This document shows, one piece after another, positions 1 through 8,578 of a DNA stretch of 37,343 nucleotides. The translations under genes were made by a program, and so were the position numbers. The stretch is from RGIG4140 sp045532865. Lineage in GTDB: Bacteria; Pseudomonadota; Alphaproteobacteria; CAAHEQ01; UBA3637. The stretch covers positions 1 to 37,343 of the forward strand of contig JAZSGT010000066.1 of NCBI GenBank assembly GCA_045532865.1, in the 5' to 3' direction. A model generated the notes under the pieces. It did not search any database and was not told the origin of the DNA. It saw only the letters and a list, made by a program, of their open reading frames with translations. The stretch's first letter is position 1. Each line of letters begins with the position of its first letter.

Positions 1-419
1 CTATTGAAAGAACTTTTTCAATGATTAAACCGGATGCAACTGCTCGTAATTTGACAGGGGCTATTAATGCAAAAATTGAAGAGGCTGGTCTTCGTATTGT
101 TGGACAAAAACGTGTTTGGATGACAAGAAAACAAGCTGAAACATTTTACGCAGAACACAATGGACGTCCATTTTTTGAAGAATTGGTTGAATTTATGAGT
201 TCAGCACCAATTATTGTTCAAGTATTGGAAGGTGAAGATGCAATTGTTAAATATCGTACAGTTATGGGTAAAACAGATCCTGCTGAAGCTGATGCTGGTA
301 CAATTCGTGCATTGTTCGCAGAAAGCAAGGGTCGCAATTCCGTGCATGGTTCAGATAGTCCAGCTTCTGCTCAAAGAGAAATTGCTCAATGGTTTAGTGC
401 AAACGAAATTGTTGGTTAA
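1..419 (+). CDS. ndk: Nucleoside-diphosphate kinase, 5' end cut by the window
   Basis: Transfers the gamma phosphate of NTPs to NDPs through a phosphohistidine, balancing cytosolic nucleotide pools. The frame is open from base 3 and reads IERTFSMIKPDA, the family N-terminus (usually MAIERTFSIIKPDA). The ATG at 21 is therefore internal, and the true start lies a few bases left of the window. The active-site segment NSVHGSDS is present, with the catalytic His near residue 117 of the complete protein (about 140 aa, normal length). A hairpin terminator follows directly, so ndk seems to end its own transcript before the division cluster. Confidence 0.96.
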   Translation, partial: IERTFSMIKPDATARNLTGAINAKIEEAGLRIVGQKRVWMTRKQAETFYAEHNGRPFFEELVEFMSSAPIIVQVLEGEDAIVKYRTVMGKTDPAEADAGTIRALFAESKGRNSVHGSDSPASAQREIAQWFSANEIVG

Positions 420-436
420 GTTTTGTTTTTGAATTG

Positions 437-476
437 AAAAAGCTGGGTGAAGCGAAAGCATAGCTCGGCTTTTTTT
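437..476 (+). terminator. Intrinsic terminator after ndk
   Basis: The arm AAAGCTGGGT pairs with AGCTCGGCTTT (about 10 bp with a few G-T pairs), and the loop holds a second small GCGAAAGC hairpin. A run of seven T follows. It lies only 18 bases before the rsmH start, leaving little room for a separate promoter downstream of it. Confidence 0.8.
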
Positions 477-493
477 GATAAAAAGGCTGTTTG

Positions 494-1426
494 ATGAGTG
501 AACAAAAACATATTCCAGTTTTATTAAATGAAGTTCTTTTCCATTTGAATTGTTCTGTATCTGGGTGTTATGTGGATGGGACTTTTGGTGCTGGTGGGTA
601 TACAAAAGCGATACTAAATTCAAATGAAAAAAATTTAGTTATTAGTTTTGATCGAGATCCAAACACGATTCAAACAGCTCAAGAATTAAAGAAAAAATTT
701 CGAGATCGATTTATTTTTGTACATGACTGTTTTGGAAATATGATGAATCATATTGAAGGGCAAGTTGATGGTATTGTGCTGGATTTAGGGGTTTCCTCTA
801 TGCAGATTGATGAGAAAGAGCGAGGTTTTTCTTTTAGATTTGATGGCCCTTTGGATATGAGAATGGGGCAAGAAGGTTTGTCTGCAAAAGATGTTGTCAA
901 CACATTCGATGAAAAAAAAATTGCAGATATTCTTTTTACATACGGTGAAGAAAAAGCCTCTCGTCGGATTGCTGCAAACATCATAAAATCACGGAAGAAA
1001 AAACAAATTGAAACAACGGGAGAGTTGGCAGAAATTATTCATCAGGTTATGCCTAAGCCAAAAGATGGATCCGATAGTGCAATGCGCTCATTTCAAGCTC
1101 TTCGAATCTATGTGAATGATGAATTGGGAGAGTTGGAAAGAGCACTTGAGGCTTCTAAAAAGCTTTTAAAAGTGGGTGGTCGAATGGTCGTGGTAACTTT
1201 TCACTCATTAGAAGACAGAATTGTGAAAAACTTTTTTATTAAAAATTCAAATTTAAAACCAAACGCAAATCGTCATGAGATTCCTTTAATGATGAATGAT
1301 GATAAAGAACTTTTTAAGGTGATGACAAAAAAAGCAGTTTTGCCTAGTAAGGAAGAATTGTTATTTAATTCAAGATCTCATTCAGCAAAGTTGCGCGCAG
1401 CTGTTAAACAAAGAGAAGAGGGATAA
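494..1426 (+). CDS. rsmH: 16S rRNA (cytosine1402-N4)-methyltransferase RsmH (MraW)
   Basis: SAM-dependent methyltransferase that N4-methylates C1402 in the decoding centre of 16S rRNA, and the usual first or second gene of dcw clusters. The 310-aa protein has the family N-terminus HIPVLLNEVL, the SAM-binding segment VDGTFGAGGYTKAIL, and the motifs DGIVLDLGVSSMQID and VVTFHSLEDRIVKNFF. ATG 494 is preferred over the in-frame TTG at 491 because AAGG at 483-486 sits 7 bases upstream of it. ftsL starts two bases after the stop codon. mraZ, the usual first gene of the cluster, is not between ndk and rsmH. Confidence 0.96.
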   Translation: MSEQKHIPVLLNEVLFHLNCSVSGCYVDGTFGAGGYTKAILNSNEKNLVISFDRDPNTIQTAQELKKKFRDRFIFVHDCFGNMMNHIEGQVDGIVLDLGVSSMQIDEKERGFSFRFDGPLDMRMGQEGLSAKDVVNTFDEKKIADILFTYGEEKASRRIAANIIKSRKKKQIETTGELAEIIHQVMPKPKDGSDSAMRSFQALRIYVNDELGELERALEASKKLLKVGGRMVVVTFHSLEDRIVKNFFIKNSNLKPNANRHEIPLMMNDDKELFKVMTKKAVLPSKEELLFNSRSHSAKLRAAVKQREEG

Positions 1427-1428
1427 AT

Positions 1429-1764
1429 ATGAAAAAATTTCTTATCAACTCAATCTTTTTATTAGTGGCTGTTTTGTCTGGTGTGGGTTTGTTTGTTCTA
1501 AAGTATCAAGTAAAGGAAAAAGAAACAGAACTAAGGTTGCTTCACTTGGATATTTTAAAAATAAAAAGAGAGCTTCATATGCTGGAAGCTGAATGGGCTC
1601 ATTTAAATGATCCTAAAAGGTTAAAAGCATTAGTGACTTCTCAGACAGATTGGGAAGTTATTACTTCAAATCAATTGGTAGAGTTGGAAGATTTACCGTT
1701 GAAAGAAGAAGTTGAATTAGCAAAAGAACAGGAAGATTTATTATTAAGAAAGGGAGATTTTTAG
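1429..1764 (+). CDS. ftsL: Cell division protein FtsL
   Basis: Small bitopic septal protein that, with FtsB and FtsQ, relays activation to FtsWI. The 111-aa product has a short cytoplasmic Lys-containing N-terminus, one membrane segment (about residues 6-24), a periplasmic coiled coil rich in Glu, Lys and Leu, and the segment LEAEWAHLNDPKRL typical of alphaproteobacterial FtsL. Position between rsmH and ftsI supports the call as much as sequence does, since FtsL is poorly conserved. The GTG start of ftsI immediately follows the stop codon, suggesting translational coupling. Confidence 0.87.
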   Translation: MKKFLINSIFLLVAVLSGVGLFVLKYQVKEKETELRLLHLDILKIKRELHMLEAEWAHLNDPKRLKALVTSQTDWEVITSNQLVELEDLPLKEEVELAKEQEDLLLRKGDF

Positions 1765-3507
1765 GTGTTTAAACGAAAAAAGGAGACGTTTTATTATGCT
1801 GGACATGAAGTTCCAGCATTGACACCGATGGATAGATATAAATGTCTGGATGATGCAACAAGGGGGGTTCTTAGAAAAGCAAGTACACGTATAGCTATTG
1901 TTATGTTTGTTTTTTTTATTTGCTTTTCAGCCATTATTGGTCGTTTGTTTTATTTGACCGTTCTTTCGTATCAATCAAGAACATATACTCCCTCTATTTT
2001 AAAAACGGATTTAAATATTATTCGGCATAATGTGTTAGATAGAAACGGAATGATATTAGCAACCAGTGTGCCAACAAAAGATTTATCAATTAATCCTAAA
2101 ATGGTGAAAGCAAAGGATAGAGAAATAGTTGCTGAGAATTTAGCAAAAGTTTTGCCTGGTGTTTTAAAAGAAGATGTTTTAAAAAAGATTGATATGGGTG
2201 GTTCTTTTAGGTATATCAAAAGGAATATAACTCCTCTTGAACAAAAAGATGTTAATTGGCTGGGATATTATTTTTTAATGGAAACAGATGGTGAAAAACG
2301 TGTTTATCCTCAAGGATCTTTGTTTTCTCATTTGTTAGGTAGTGTTGATATTGATAATAAAGGGACTGCTGGAATTGAAAAAGCATATGAACCAATTTTA
2401 GCTGAACGTAATTTAACACTTTCATTGGATATTTCAGTTCAAGATATTGTACATAGAATCTTATCTCAACATATTCAAAAGTTTAAAGCAAGTGGTGGAA
2501 CAAGTATTGTGATGGATGTTCATACAGGAGAAGTTTTGGCTAGTGTATCACTTCCTGATTATAATCCTAATTTAGCAATTAATGATAATGAAGATGCACG
2601 ATTTAATAAGGCTACATTAGGGGCGTATGAATTCGGTTCTGTTTTTAAATTGTTTAACACTGCTATGGCATTAGAGACTGGAACGATTAAACCTTATGAT
2701 GTTTTTGATGCAACAAAACCAATGAAAATTGGTAAAAAAACTTTTGAAGATTATAGAGGACAAAATAGACCATTGATGGTCCCTGAGATTTTAATTCACT
2801 CTTCAAATATTGGTTCGATTAAAATTGCGTTAAAAGCAGGATGGCAAAAACAAAAAGAATTTTTGGGACGTTTTGGGTTTTATAATCCTTTGCCTATTAA
2901 GTTACCAGAAAGAACAAGAACACAATATCCAAGAGCTAAAAAATGGGCTGAAATCACATCAGCAAACGTTTCATTTGGTTATGGTATTTCAATTTCTCCG
3001 TTACATTTGATTTCTGCCGTGAGTGCTTTGGTTAATGGGGGGTATTATCGTGTACCGACATTTATTAAAGGTGGGAACAAAGGGCGAGCAGAATATCAGG
3101 TATTGTCAAAAAAAGTATCTGACCAAATGCGACATATGATGTGGGGAGTTATTAATTGGAATTTGAAAGAAAACGATCCTATTCGTGCCTATGCCGTGGG
3201 AGGAAAAACAGGGTCTGCAAACTTACTGAAAAATGGAAAATACGTTCAAGGTTCTCTTCGAACGACGTTTGTTTGTGCATTCCCGATGAATGAACCTAAA
3301 TATGCCGTATTGGTGGTTTTGGAAAATCCTCAACGTATTAAAGAAACATTTAATTTTAATACAGCCGGATGGAATGCAAAGCCAACAGGGTTGCAAATTG
3401 TTTCAGAAATTGCCCCTTATTTAGGTGTACCAGCACAAGAAGAATGGGAACAGCCAAACTATATGAAACGAGCTATTGAAACATCATTAAATGCAAAAAA
3501 AAGGTAA
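1765..3507 (+). CDS. ftsI: Septal peptidoglycan transpeptidase FtsI (PBP3)
   Basis: Class B penicillin-binding protein that crosslinks septal peptidoglycan in the periplasm with FtsW. It has 580 aa. A cytoplasmic stretch is followed by a membrane anchor (about 43-65), a dimerisation/pedestal domain, and the transpeptidase domain. The acylation motif is S292-V-F-K295, the second motif S346-S-N348 and the third K481-T-G483, all intact. The start is GTG 1765, directly abutting the ftsL stop; AGGGAG at 1751-1756 gives an 8-base spacing, and no ATG fits better. The next gene begins 3 bases downstream. Confidence 0.96.
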   Translation: MFKRKKETFYYAGHEVPALTPMDRYKCLDDATRGVLRKASTRIAIVMFVFFICFSAIIGRLFYLTVLSYQSRTYTPSILKTDLNIIRHNVLDRNGMILATSVPTKDLSINPKMVKAKDREIVAENLAKVLPGVLKEDVLKKIDMGGSFRYIKRNITPLEQKDVNWLGYYFLMETDGEKRVYPQGSLFSHLLGSVDIDNKGTAGIEKAYEPILAERNLTLSLDISVQDIVHRILSQHIQKFKASGGTSIVMDVHTGEVLASVSLPDYNPNLAINDNEDARFNKATLGAYEFGSVFKLFNTAMALETGTIKPYDVFDATKPMKIGKKTFEDYRGQNRPLMVPEILIHSSNIGSIKIALKAGWQKQKEFLGRFGFYNPLPIKLPERTRTQYPRAKKWAEITSANVSFGYGISISPLHLISAVSALVNGGYYRVPTFIKGGNKGRAEYQVLSKKVSDQMRHMMWGVINWNLKENDPIRAYAVGGKTGSANLLKNGKYVQGSLRTTFVCAFPMNEPKYAVLVVLENPQRIKETFNFNTAGWNAKPTGLQIVSEIAPYLGVPAQEEWEQPNYMKRAIETSLNAKKR

Positions 3508-3510
3508 CAA

Positions 3511-6327
3511 ATGCGATTATCATCACTGTTAAAAAAAGCTAAAATTTTAAATAAGGTTCAAATTGATTTTGAAGTTAAGGGTATTTCTTCAAATTCAAAA
3601 GAGATAAAAGATGGTTTTATCTTTGTTCCTTTAAAAGGCGTTCAAACGGATGGACTTCAATTTTTAAATGAGGCGATTGAAAATGGAGCTAAGGCAGTTA
3701 TTGTAGATCGAAAAATTAATTCTGTGGTACAGGTTATAGATGTTTTAGATGCCAGAGAAAGTTTAGCTGTTCTTTCTAATTTAATCTATCCTTGTGATGA
3801 GATAACAAAGTTAGCTGTGACTGGAACGAATGGAAAAACATCTATAGCTTATTTTACACAACAACTTTTGAATAAAATGCAACATAAGACAGCAAGCATT
3901 GGTACTTTAGGTGTTTATGTTGACGGAAAACTTGAAAAAGGTTCAATGACTACACCAGATAGTGTGACACTTTCAAAGAAGCTAAATGAACTTTCAAAAC
4001 AAAATGTCAAAAGTGTTGTAATGGAAGCTTCAAGTCATGGATTGGATCAAAAAAGATTAGATGGATTTCAATTTAAGGCCGCTGGATTTAGCAATTTAAC
4101 GAGGGATCATTTGGATTACCATATTTCAATGCAAAATTATTTTAAGGCAAAAATGCGTCTTTTTGATTGTTTGTTGGAAACAAATGGCTTGGCAGTATTA
4201 AATGCTGATGAACCAGTGTTTGATGATATCAGAAAAATTTGTTGGAAAAAGAAAATACCTGTTTTTTCATACGGATACTGTGGATTTGATTTGAAAATTG
4301 AACAATTAACAGCTTTGCCTGAAGGCCAGCTTCTTATGTTGAGACATGGAAATTTAATTCGAGAAATCAAATTAAATGTTTTTGGTGCATTTCAAGTTTC
4401 AAACATACTTTGTGCTGTTGGTTTGGCTTCTTCTTTGGGGTATGATGTTGAACAGTTGCTTGCCTTTTTGCCAGAACTTGAAGCCCCAAAAGGGCGTTTA
4501 GATTTGGTTGCAAGTTATAAAGGTGCAAATATTTTTGTTGATTATGCACATACACCTGATGCAATTGAAAATGTTTTAACAAGTTTGAGACCTCATACAA
4601 AAGCTAATTTAGTTGCCGTGCTTGGTTGCGGGGGCAATAGAGATACTGGAAAGCGTCCTATGATGGGAGAGATTGCAAACGAACTTGCTGATACGGTTTA
4701 TATAACAGATGATAATCCTCGCTTTGAGGATTCAAGTTTGATTTTAAAAAGTATCAAAGAATCATGTCCTAAAGGGATTGTTATTGCAGATAGGCGAGAA
4801 GCTATTTGTTTGGCTGTAAAAGAACTTAACAAAGGGGATACATTGGTTCTTTGTGGTAAGGGGCATGAAACAGGACAAATAATGAATGGGGTTGTTTATC
4901 CATTTGATGATACAGCAGAAGCTCAAATGGCAATAAATGTTAATCAAAGTTTGCCAATTTGGGACAAAACATCTCTTAAAGAATCATTGGGGGTTGATGT
5001 CGCAGATGGCTTAAAAATCAGTGGGATATCAATTGATACAAGAACGTTAGTTCCAGGTGATTTATTTATCGCATTTAATGGTGAAAAGGTTGATGGACAT
5101 CGTTTTGTTTATTCTGCAGTTGAAAAAGGGGCATCAGCTTGTTTAGTTTCTAAATTGGTTGAAGGTGTTCAAAAAGAAAGGCAAATTGTTGTGCCAGATA
5201 CACTTGAAGCATTGTATAAATTAGCTCGTTATGCACGAGAACACAGTAAAGCCTCTTTTATAGGAATTACAGGAAGTTCGGGAAAAACAACAACAAAAGA
5301 GATGTTAAAAAAATCATTGGATCCTTATGGCGTGGTTGGTGCAACGAAGGGAAATTTCAATAATGAGTTGGGAGTTCCAATCACATTGGCAAGTTTGCCA
5401 GTTGATGCAAAGTATGCCATTATTGAAATGGGGATGAATCATCAAGGAGAAATTTCAAAATTAACACAGCTTGTCAAACCAGATGTAAGTATTATTACAA
5501 TGATTGGGACAGCGCATCAAGAATTCTTTAAATCACCAAGAGATATTGCTCTTGCAAAAGCTGAGATATTTGAAGGGCAAAAACCTGGTTCAATTACAAT
5601 TTTAAATAAAAATTCAGTTTATTTTGATTTGTTGGAAGAAAAAGCAAAAGAACGAAACTTAAAAGTCATTTCTTTTGGCGAAACAAATACGGCTGATATA
5701 TATCTTAAAAAATGTGAAATATCAGATGTTTGTCATATCGATATGAATTATAAAAATCAAGATTATTCATATAAAATTAATTTTTTGGGTAAGCACTTTG
5801 CGATGAATTCTCTGGCTGTTTTAGCTGCTGTTGATGCTGTACACATTCATGTTTTTGAAGTATTAGACCATATTCAAAAAACAAATCCTATTAAAGGGAG
5901 AGGTTTGATGAAAAAAATTTCATTAAAAGTTGGTGATACAATTACGCTTATTGATGACTGTTACAATGCAAATCCAAGTTCAATGCAGGCCTCATTATCA
6001 GTTTTAGGATCACAAATGGGAGGGCGGAGAATTGCCGTTTTAGGACAAATGATGGAACTTGGTGACAATGCACCTCAGATGCATAAAGATTTATTGAATT
6101 TTATTATTGAAAACAAAGTTGATAAAGTTTATACAGTTGGTCCTTTGATGAAATATTTGTATGATGTATTACCATCATCGTTAACAGGAAAACATGTTGA
6201 CAGAGTTGAAGAATTGATAGATATTTTACCATCTAAACTAATGGGCAATGACATTGTTCTGGTTAAAGGATCTAATTCTGTTGGATTAAATAAATTGGTT
6301 AATAAATTATATGATGGTGTGATTTAA
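3511..6327 (+). CDS. murE-murF: Fused MurE-MurF: UDP-MurNAc-tripeptide ligase and D-Ala-D-Ala-adding ligase
   Basis: One 938-codon frame encodes two consecutive cytosolic Mur ligases. Residues 1 to about 475 are MurE, which adds meso-diaminopimelate to UDP-MurNAc-L-Ala-D-Glu: P-loop TGTNGKT at 104-110, and DNPR at 401-404, the motif linked to mDAP specificity. Residues from about 485 to 938 are MurF, which adds D-Ala-D-Ala: P-loop TGSSGKTT at 587-594, then NFNNELGVP and the C-terminal Mur-ligase domain. Each half has about the length of a free-standing enzyme. The linker is roughly ten residues and contains no stop or ribosome-binding site. MurE-MurF fusions are known elsewhere (Bordetella, from memory). 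The fusion would channel the tripeptide to the next step. Confidence 0.95.
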   Translation: MRLSSLLKKAKILNKVQIDFEVKGISSNSKEIKDGFIFVPLKGVQTDGLQFLNEAIENGAKAVIVDRKINSVVQVIDVLDARESLAVLSNLIYPCDEITKLAVTGTNGKTSIAYFTQQLLNKMQHKTASIGTLGVYVDGKLEKGSMTTPDSVTLSKKLNELSKQNVKSVVMEASSHGLDQKRLDGFQFKAAGFSNLTRDHLDYHISMQNYFKAKMRLFDCLLETNGLAVLNADEPVFDDIRKICWKKKIPVFSYGYCGFDLKIEQLTALPEGQLLMLRHGNLIREIKLNVFGAFQVSNILCAVGLASSLGYDVEQLLAFLPELEAPKGRLDLVASYKGANIFVDYAHTPDAIENVLTSLRPHTKANLVAVLGCGGNRDTGKRPMMGEIANELADTVYITDDNPRFEDSSLILKSIKESCPKGIVIADRREAICLAVKELNKGDTLVLCGKGHETGQIMNGVVYPFDDTAEAQMAINVNQSLPIWDKTSLKESLGVDVADGLKISGISIDTRTLVPGDLFIAFNGEKVDGHRFVYSAVEKGASACLVSKLVEGVQKERQIVVPDTLEALYKLARYAREHSKASFIGITGSSGKTTTKEMLKKSLDPYGVVGATKGNFNNELGVPITLASLPVDAKYAIIEMGMNHQGEISKLTQLVKPDVSIITMIGTAHQEFFKSPRDIALAKAEIFEGQKPGSITILNKNSVYFDLLEEKAKERNLKVISFGETNTADIYLKKCEISDVCHIDMNYKNQDYSYKINFLGKHFAMNSLAVLAAVDAVHIHVFEVLDHIQKTNPIKGRGLMKKISLKVGDTITLIDDCYNANPSSMQASLSVLGSQMGGRRIAVLGQMMELGDNAPQMHKDLLNFIIENKVDKVYTVGPLMKYLYDVLPSSLTGKHVDRVEELIDILPSKLMGNDIVLVKGSNSVGLNKLVNKLYDGVI

Positions 6328-6339
6328 TTGGAGTAAAAA

Positions 6340-7422
6340 ATGTTGTATTTGTTATCGTTATTATCAAGTGAATTGAGTATATTAAATATTTTTAAATATA
6401 TCACATTTAGAGCTGGAGGAGCTCTTGCTACATCATTTTTGGTTATGCTTATATTCGGTCCATCATTTATTAGATGGCTAAAGCAAAAGCAAGGGGATGG
6501 ACAACCAATTAGAACAGATGGACCTGAAAGTCATTTTAAAAAAAGAGGAACACCTTGTATGGGAGGGTTGTTAATTATAATTGCAATTTTGGTATCAACA
6601 CTTTTATGGGCACAGTTGGTTAATCCATATATTTGGGTTCTTGTTTTTGTTTTGGTTGGTTTTGGTATAGCTGGATTTTTTGATGATTATAAAAAATTAA
6701 CACAAAACAATTCAAAAGGTATTTCAGCTAAGCATAAATTAATGTTGCAATTTTTTATTAGTTTGGTTGCTTGTTTGTGTATGATTTGTATTGAAAAAGG
6801 TCCAATGGGAACAACATTAACAATTCCATTTTTGAAAGATGTATCGATCGATTTAATGTATTTTTACATCCCATTTGCATTGATTGTTATGGTCGGTAGT
6901 TCAAATGCTGTTAATTTGACAGATGGATTAGACGGATTGGTTTCATTGCCAGTTATTATGTGTTGTTTTGTATTTATGGTTATTGCTTATTTGGTTGGTC
7001 GAGTTGATTATAGTACTTATTTACACATTCATTATGTTGCAGGTGCTGGTGAAATTGCAGTGTTTTGTGGTGCTGTTATTGGTGCAACACTTGGTTTTTT
7101 ATGGTTTAATGCACATCCAGCGCAAGTTTTTATGGGAGATACGGGTTCTTTAGCTTTGGGTGGTGTATTGGGTGCTCTTAGTATTGCAACAAAACAAGAG
7201 TTGTTACTGGCTATTGCAGGGGGTGTTTTTGTGGCTGAAGCTGTTTCAGATATTATTCAGGTTGGGTCTTATAAATTAAGAAAAAAACGAGTTTTTTTAA
7301 TGGCTCCATTGCACCACCATTTTGAAAAGAAAGGTTGGTCAGAAACAACAGTTGTTGTAAGATTTTGGATTGTTGCTGTTTTGCTTGCTATTATTGCATT
7401 GTCAACATTAAAGATTAGATAG
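6340..7422 (+). CDS. mraY: Phospho-MurNAc-pentapeptide translocase MraY
   Basis: Integral membrane enzyme that transfers phospho-MurNAc-pentapeptide from UDP to undecaprenyl phosphate, forming lipid I. It has 360 aa and about ten membrane segments. Catalytic motifs are visible: FFDDYKK (D115, D116), NAVNLTDGLDGL (D195, D198), HPAQVFMGDTGS and the cytoplasmic APLHHHFEKKGW. ATG 6340 follows GGAG at 6330-6333 with 6-base spacing. The gene is full length. murD would normally come next, but ftsW starts 9 bases after the stop. Confidence 0.96.
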   Translation: MLYLLSLLSSELSILNIFKYITFRAGGALATSFLVMLIFGPSFIRWLKQKQGDGQPIRTDGPESHFKKRGTPCMGGLLIIIAILVSTLLWAQLVNPYIWVLVFVLVGFGIAGFFDDYKKLTQNNSKGISAKHKLMLQFFISLVACLCMICIEKGPMGTTLTIPFLKDVSIDLMYFYIPFALIVMVGSSNAVNLTDGLDGLVSLPVIMCCFVFMVIAYLVGRVDYSTYLHIHYVAGAGEIAVFCGAVIGATLGFLWFNAHPAQVFMGDTGSLALGGVLGALSIATKQELLLAIAGGVFVAEAVSDIIQVGSYKLRKKRVFLMAPLHHHFEKKGWSETTVVVRFWIVAVLLAIIALSTLKIR

Positions 7423-7431
7423 GAGTTAGAA

Positions 7432-8559
7432 ATGGGGAGACTGTTTGACCGAATGAGAAGCTTTATCGCTGAACGTTTTCGCGATATTAATCGGCAGCTT
7501 CTTTATGCAGCAGCTATTTTGATTTTGTATGGAATTTTTTTAATATTTGCAGCAAGTCCCGGGGTTGCTTATCGTACAAATAGAGAAACATTCTATTTTA
7601 TTAATCGACAACTTATTTTTTTGGTTCCATCAATTTTAGTTTTATTTACAACGGCATTTTTGTCTTTTCAGCAAATAAGAAGACTTTCATTTTGTATCCT
7701 TGTTGGTTCATTGGTATGTATGGTTTATGTCGTGTTGTTTGGTACAGAAATTCAAGGTGCAAAACGGTGGTTGAATTTTTTTGGTATTGGATTACAACCT
7801 TCTGAATTTGTAAAGCCGGCATTTGCTGTGGTGAGTGCTTGGCTTTTAGCTTCAGGGCGATTAATCAAACAATTTCCAGGATACTTTTTATCAATAACAT
7901 TATATGGTGTTGTTGCTGTTCTTTTGTTGTGTCAACCAGATATTGGGATGTTGGCAACTGTAACGAGTATGTTTGGTGTTCAGTTTTTCTTATCTGGTAT
8001 TCCAATGATATTTGTTTTGATTTTAATTGGTGGAGGTATTTCTTTAGCCATTTTTGCATATTTTACATTTGACCATGTTCATACTCGTGTCAATAGGTTT
8101 TTAAATCCAACAGAAGGTCAAGAAGCATATCAGGTTGAAAAATCAATGGAAACATTGCAAAATGCAGGTTGGTTTGGTAAAGGCCCTGGTGAAGGAATTG
8201 TAAAGTATGAATTGCCAGATGCTCATACTGATTTTATTTTGGCTGTTTCAGCAGAAGAATTTGGTTTTATCTTAACAGCATTATTGGTTTGTGTTTTTGC
8301 ATTCATTGTTTTAAAAGGTTTTCGCCTTTTACGACAAACAAATAATCATTTTTGTCAAATTGCTGTTGCAGGTCTGTTGACACAAATTGCAATTCAAGCT
8401 ATTGTAAACATGGGTTCAACATTAAATATGCTGCCAACCAAGGGTATGACACTGCCATTTATTTCATATGGTGGTTCATCTTTGGTTTCGATAGGGTTTG
8501 CTTTTGGAGTTATTTTGGGATTAACAAGATGCCATACGCTTTCTCGTGGGTTAGAGTAG
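7432..8559 (+). CDS. ftsW: Septal peptidoglycan polymerase FtsW (SEDS family)
   Basis: SEDS glycosyltransferase that polymerises lipid II at the septum together with FtsI. The 375-aa polytopic protein has about ten membrane helices. Visible motifs are IGLQPSEFVK (119-128), FLNPTEGQEAYQ, LPDAHTDFI (261-269, whose acidic residue is considered essential in SEDS proteins) and PFISYGGSSLV near the C-terminus. These are FtsW/RodA signatures; position in the dcw cluster decides for FtsW. The upstream sequence AGGAGTTAGAA gives a good ribosome-binding site. It follows mraY directly, with no murD between. Confidence 0.94.
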   Translation: MGRLFDRMRSFIAERFRDINRQLLYAAAILILYGIFLIFAASPGVAYRTNRETFYFINRQLIFLVPSILVLFTTAFLSFQQIRRLSFCILVGSLVCMVYVVLFGTEIQGAKRWLNFFGIGLQPSEFVKPAFAVVSAWLLASGRLIKQFPGYFLSITLYGVVAVLLLCQPDIGMLATVTSMFGVQFFLSGIPMIFVLILIGGGISLAIFAYFTFDHVHTRVNRFLNPTEGQEAYQVEKSMETLQNAGWFGKGPGEGIVKYELPDAHTDFILAVSAEEFGFILTALLVCVFAFIVLKGFRLLRQTNNHFCQIAVAGLLTQIAIQAIVNMGSTLNMLPTKGMTLPFISYGGSSLVSIGFAFGVILGLTRCHTLSRGLE

Positions 8560-8578
8560 ATGCTGAAAGGGATAACAA

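Noticed and set aside
491..493. TTG as start of rsmH
   Set aside because: The ATG at 494 is 7 bases from AAGG and begins the family N-terminus; TTG adds a single residue without support.
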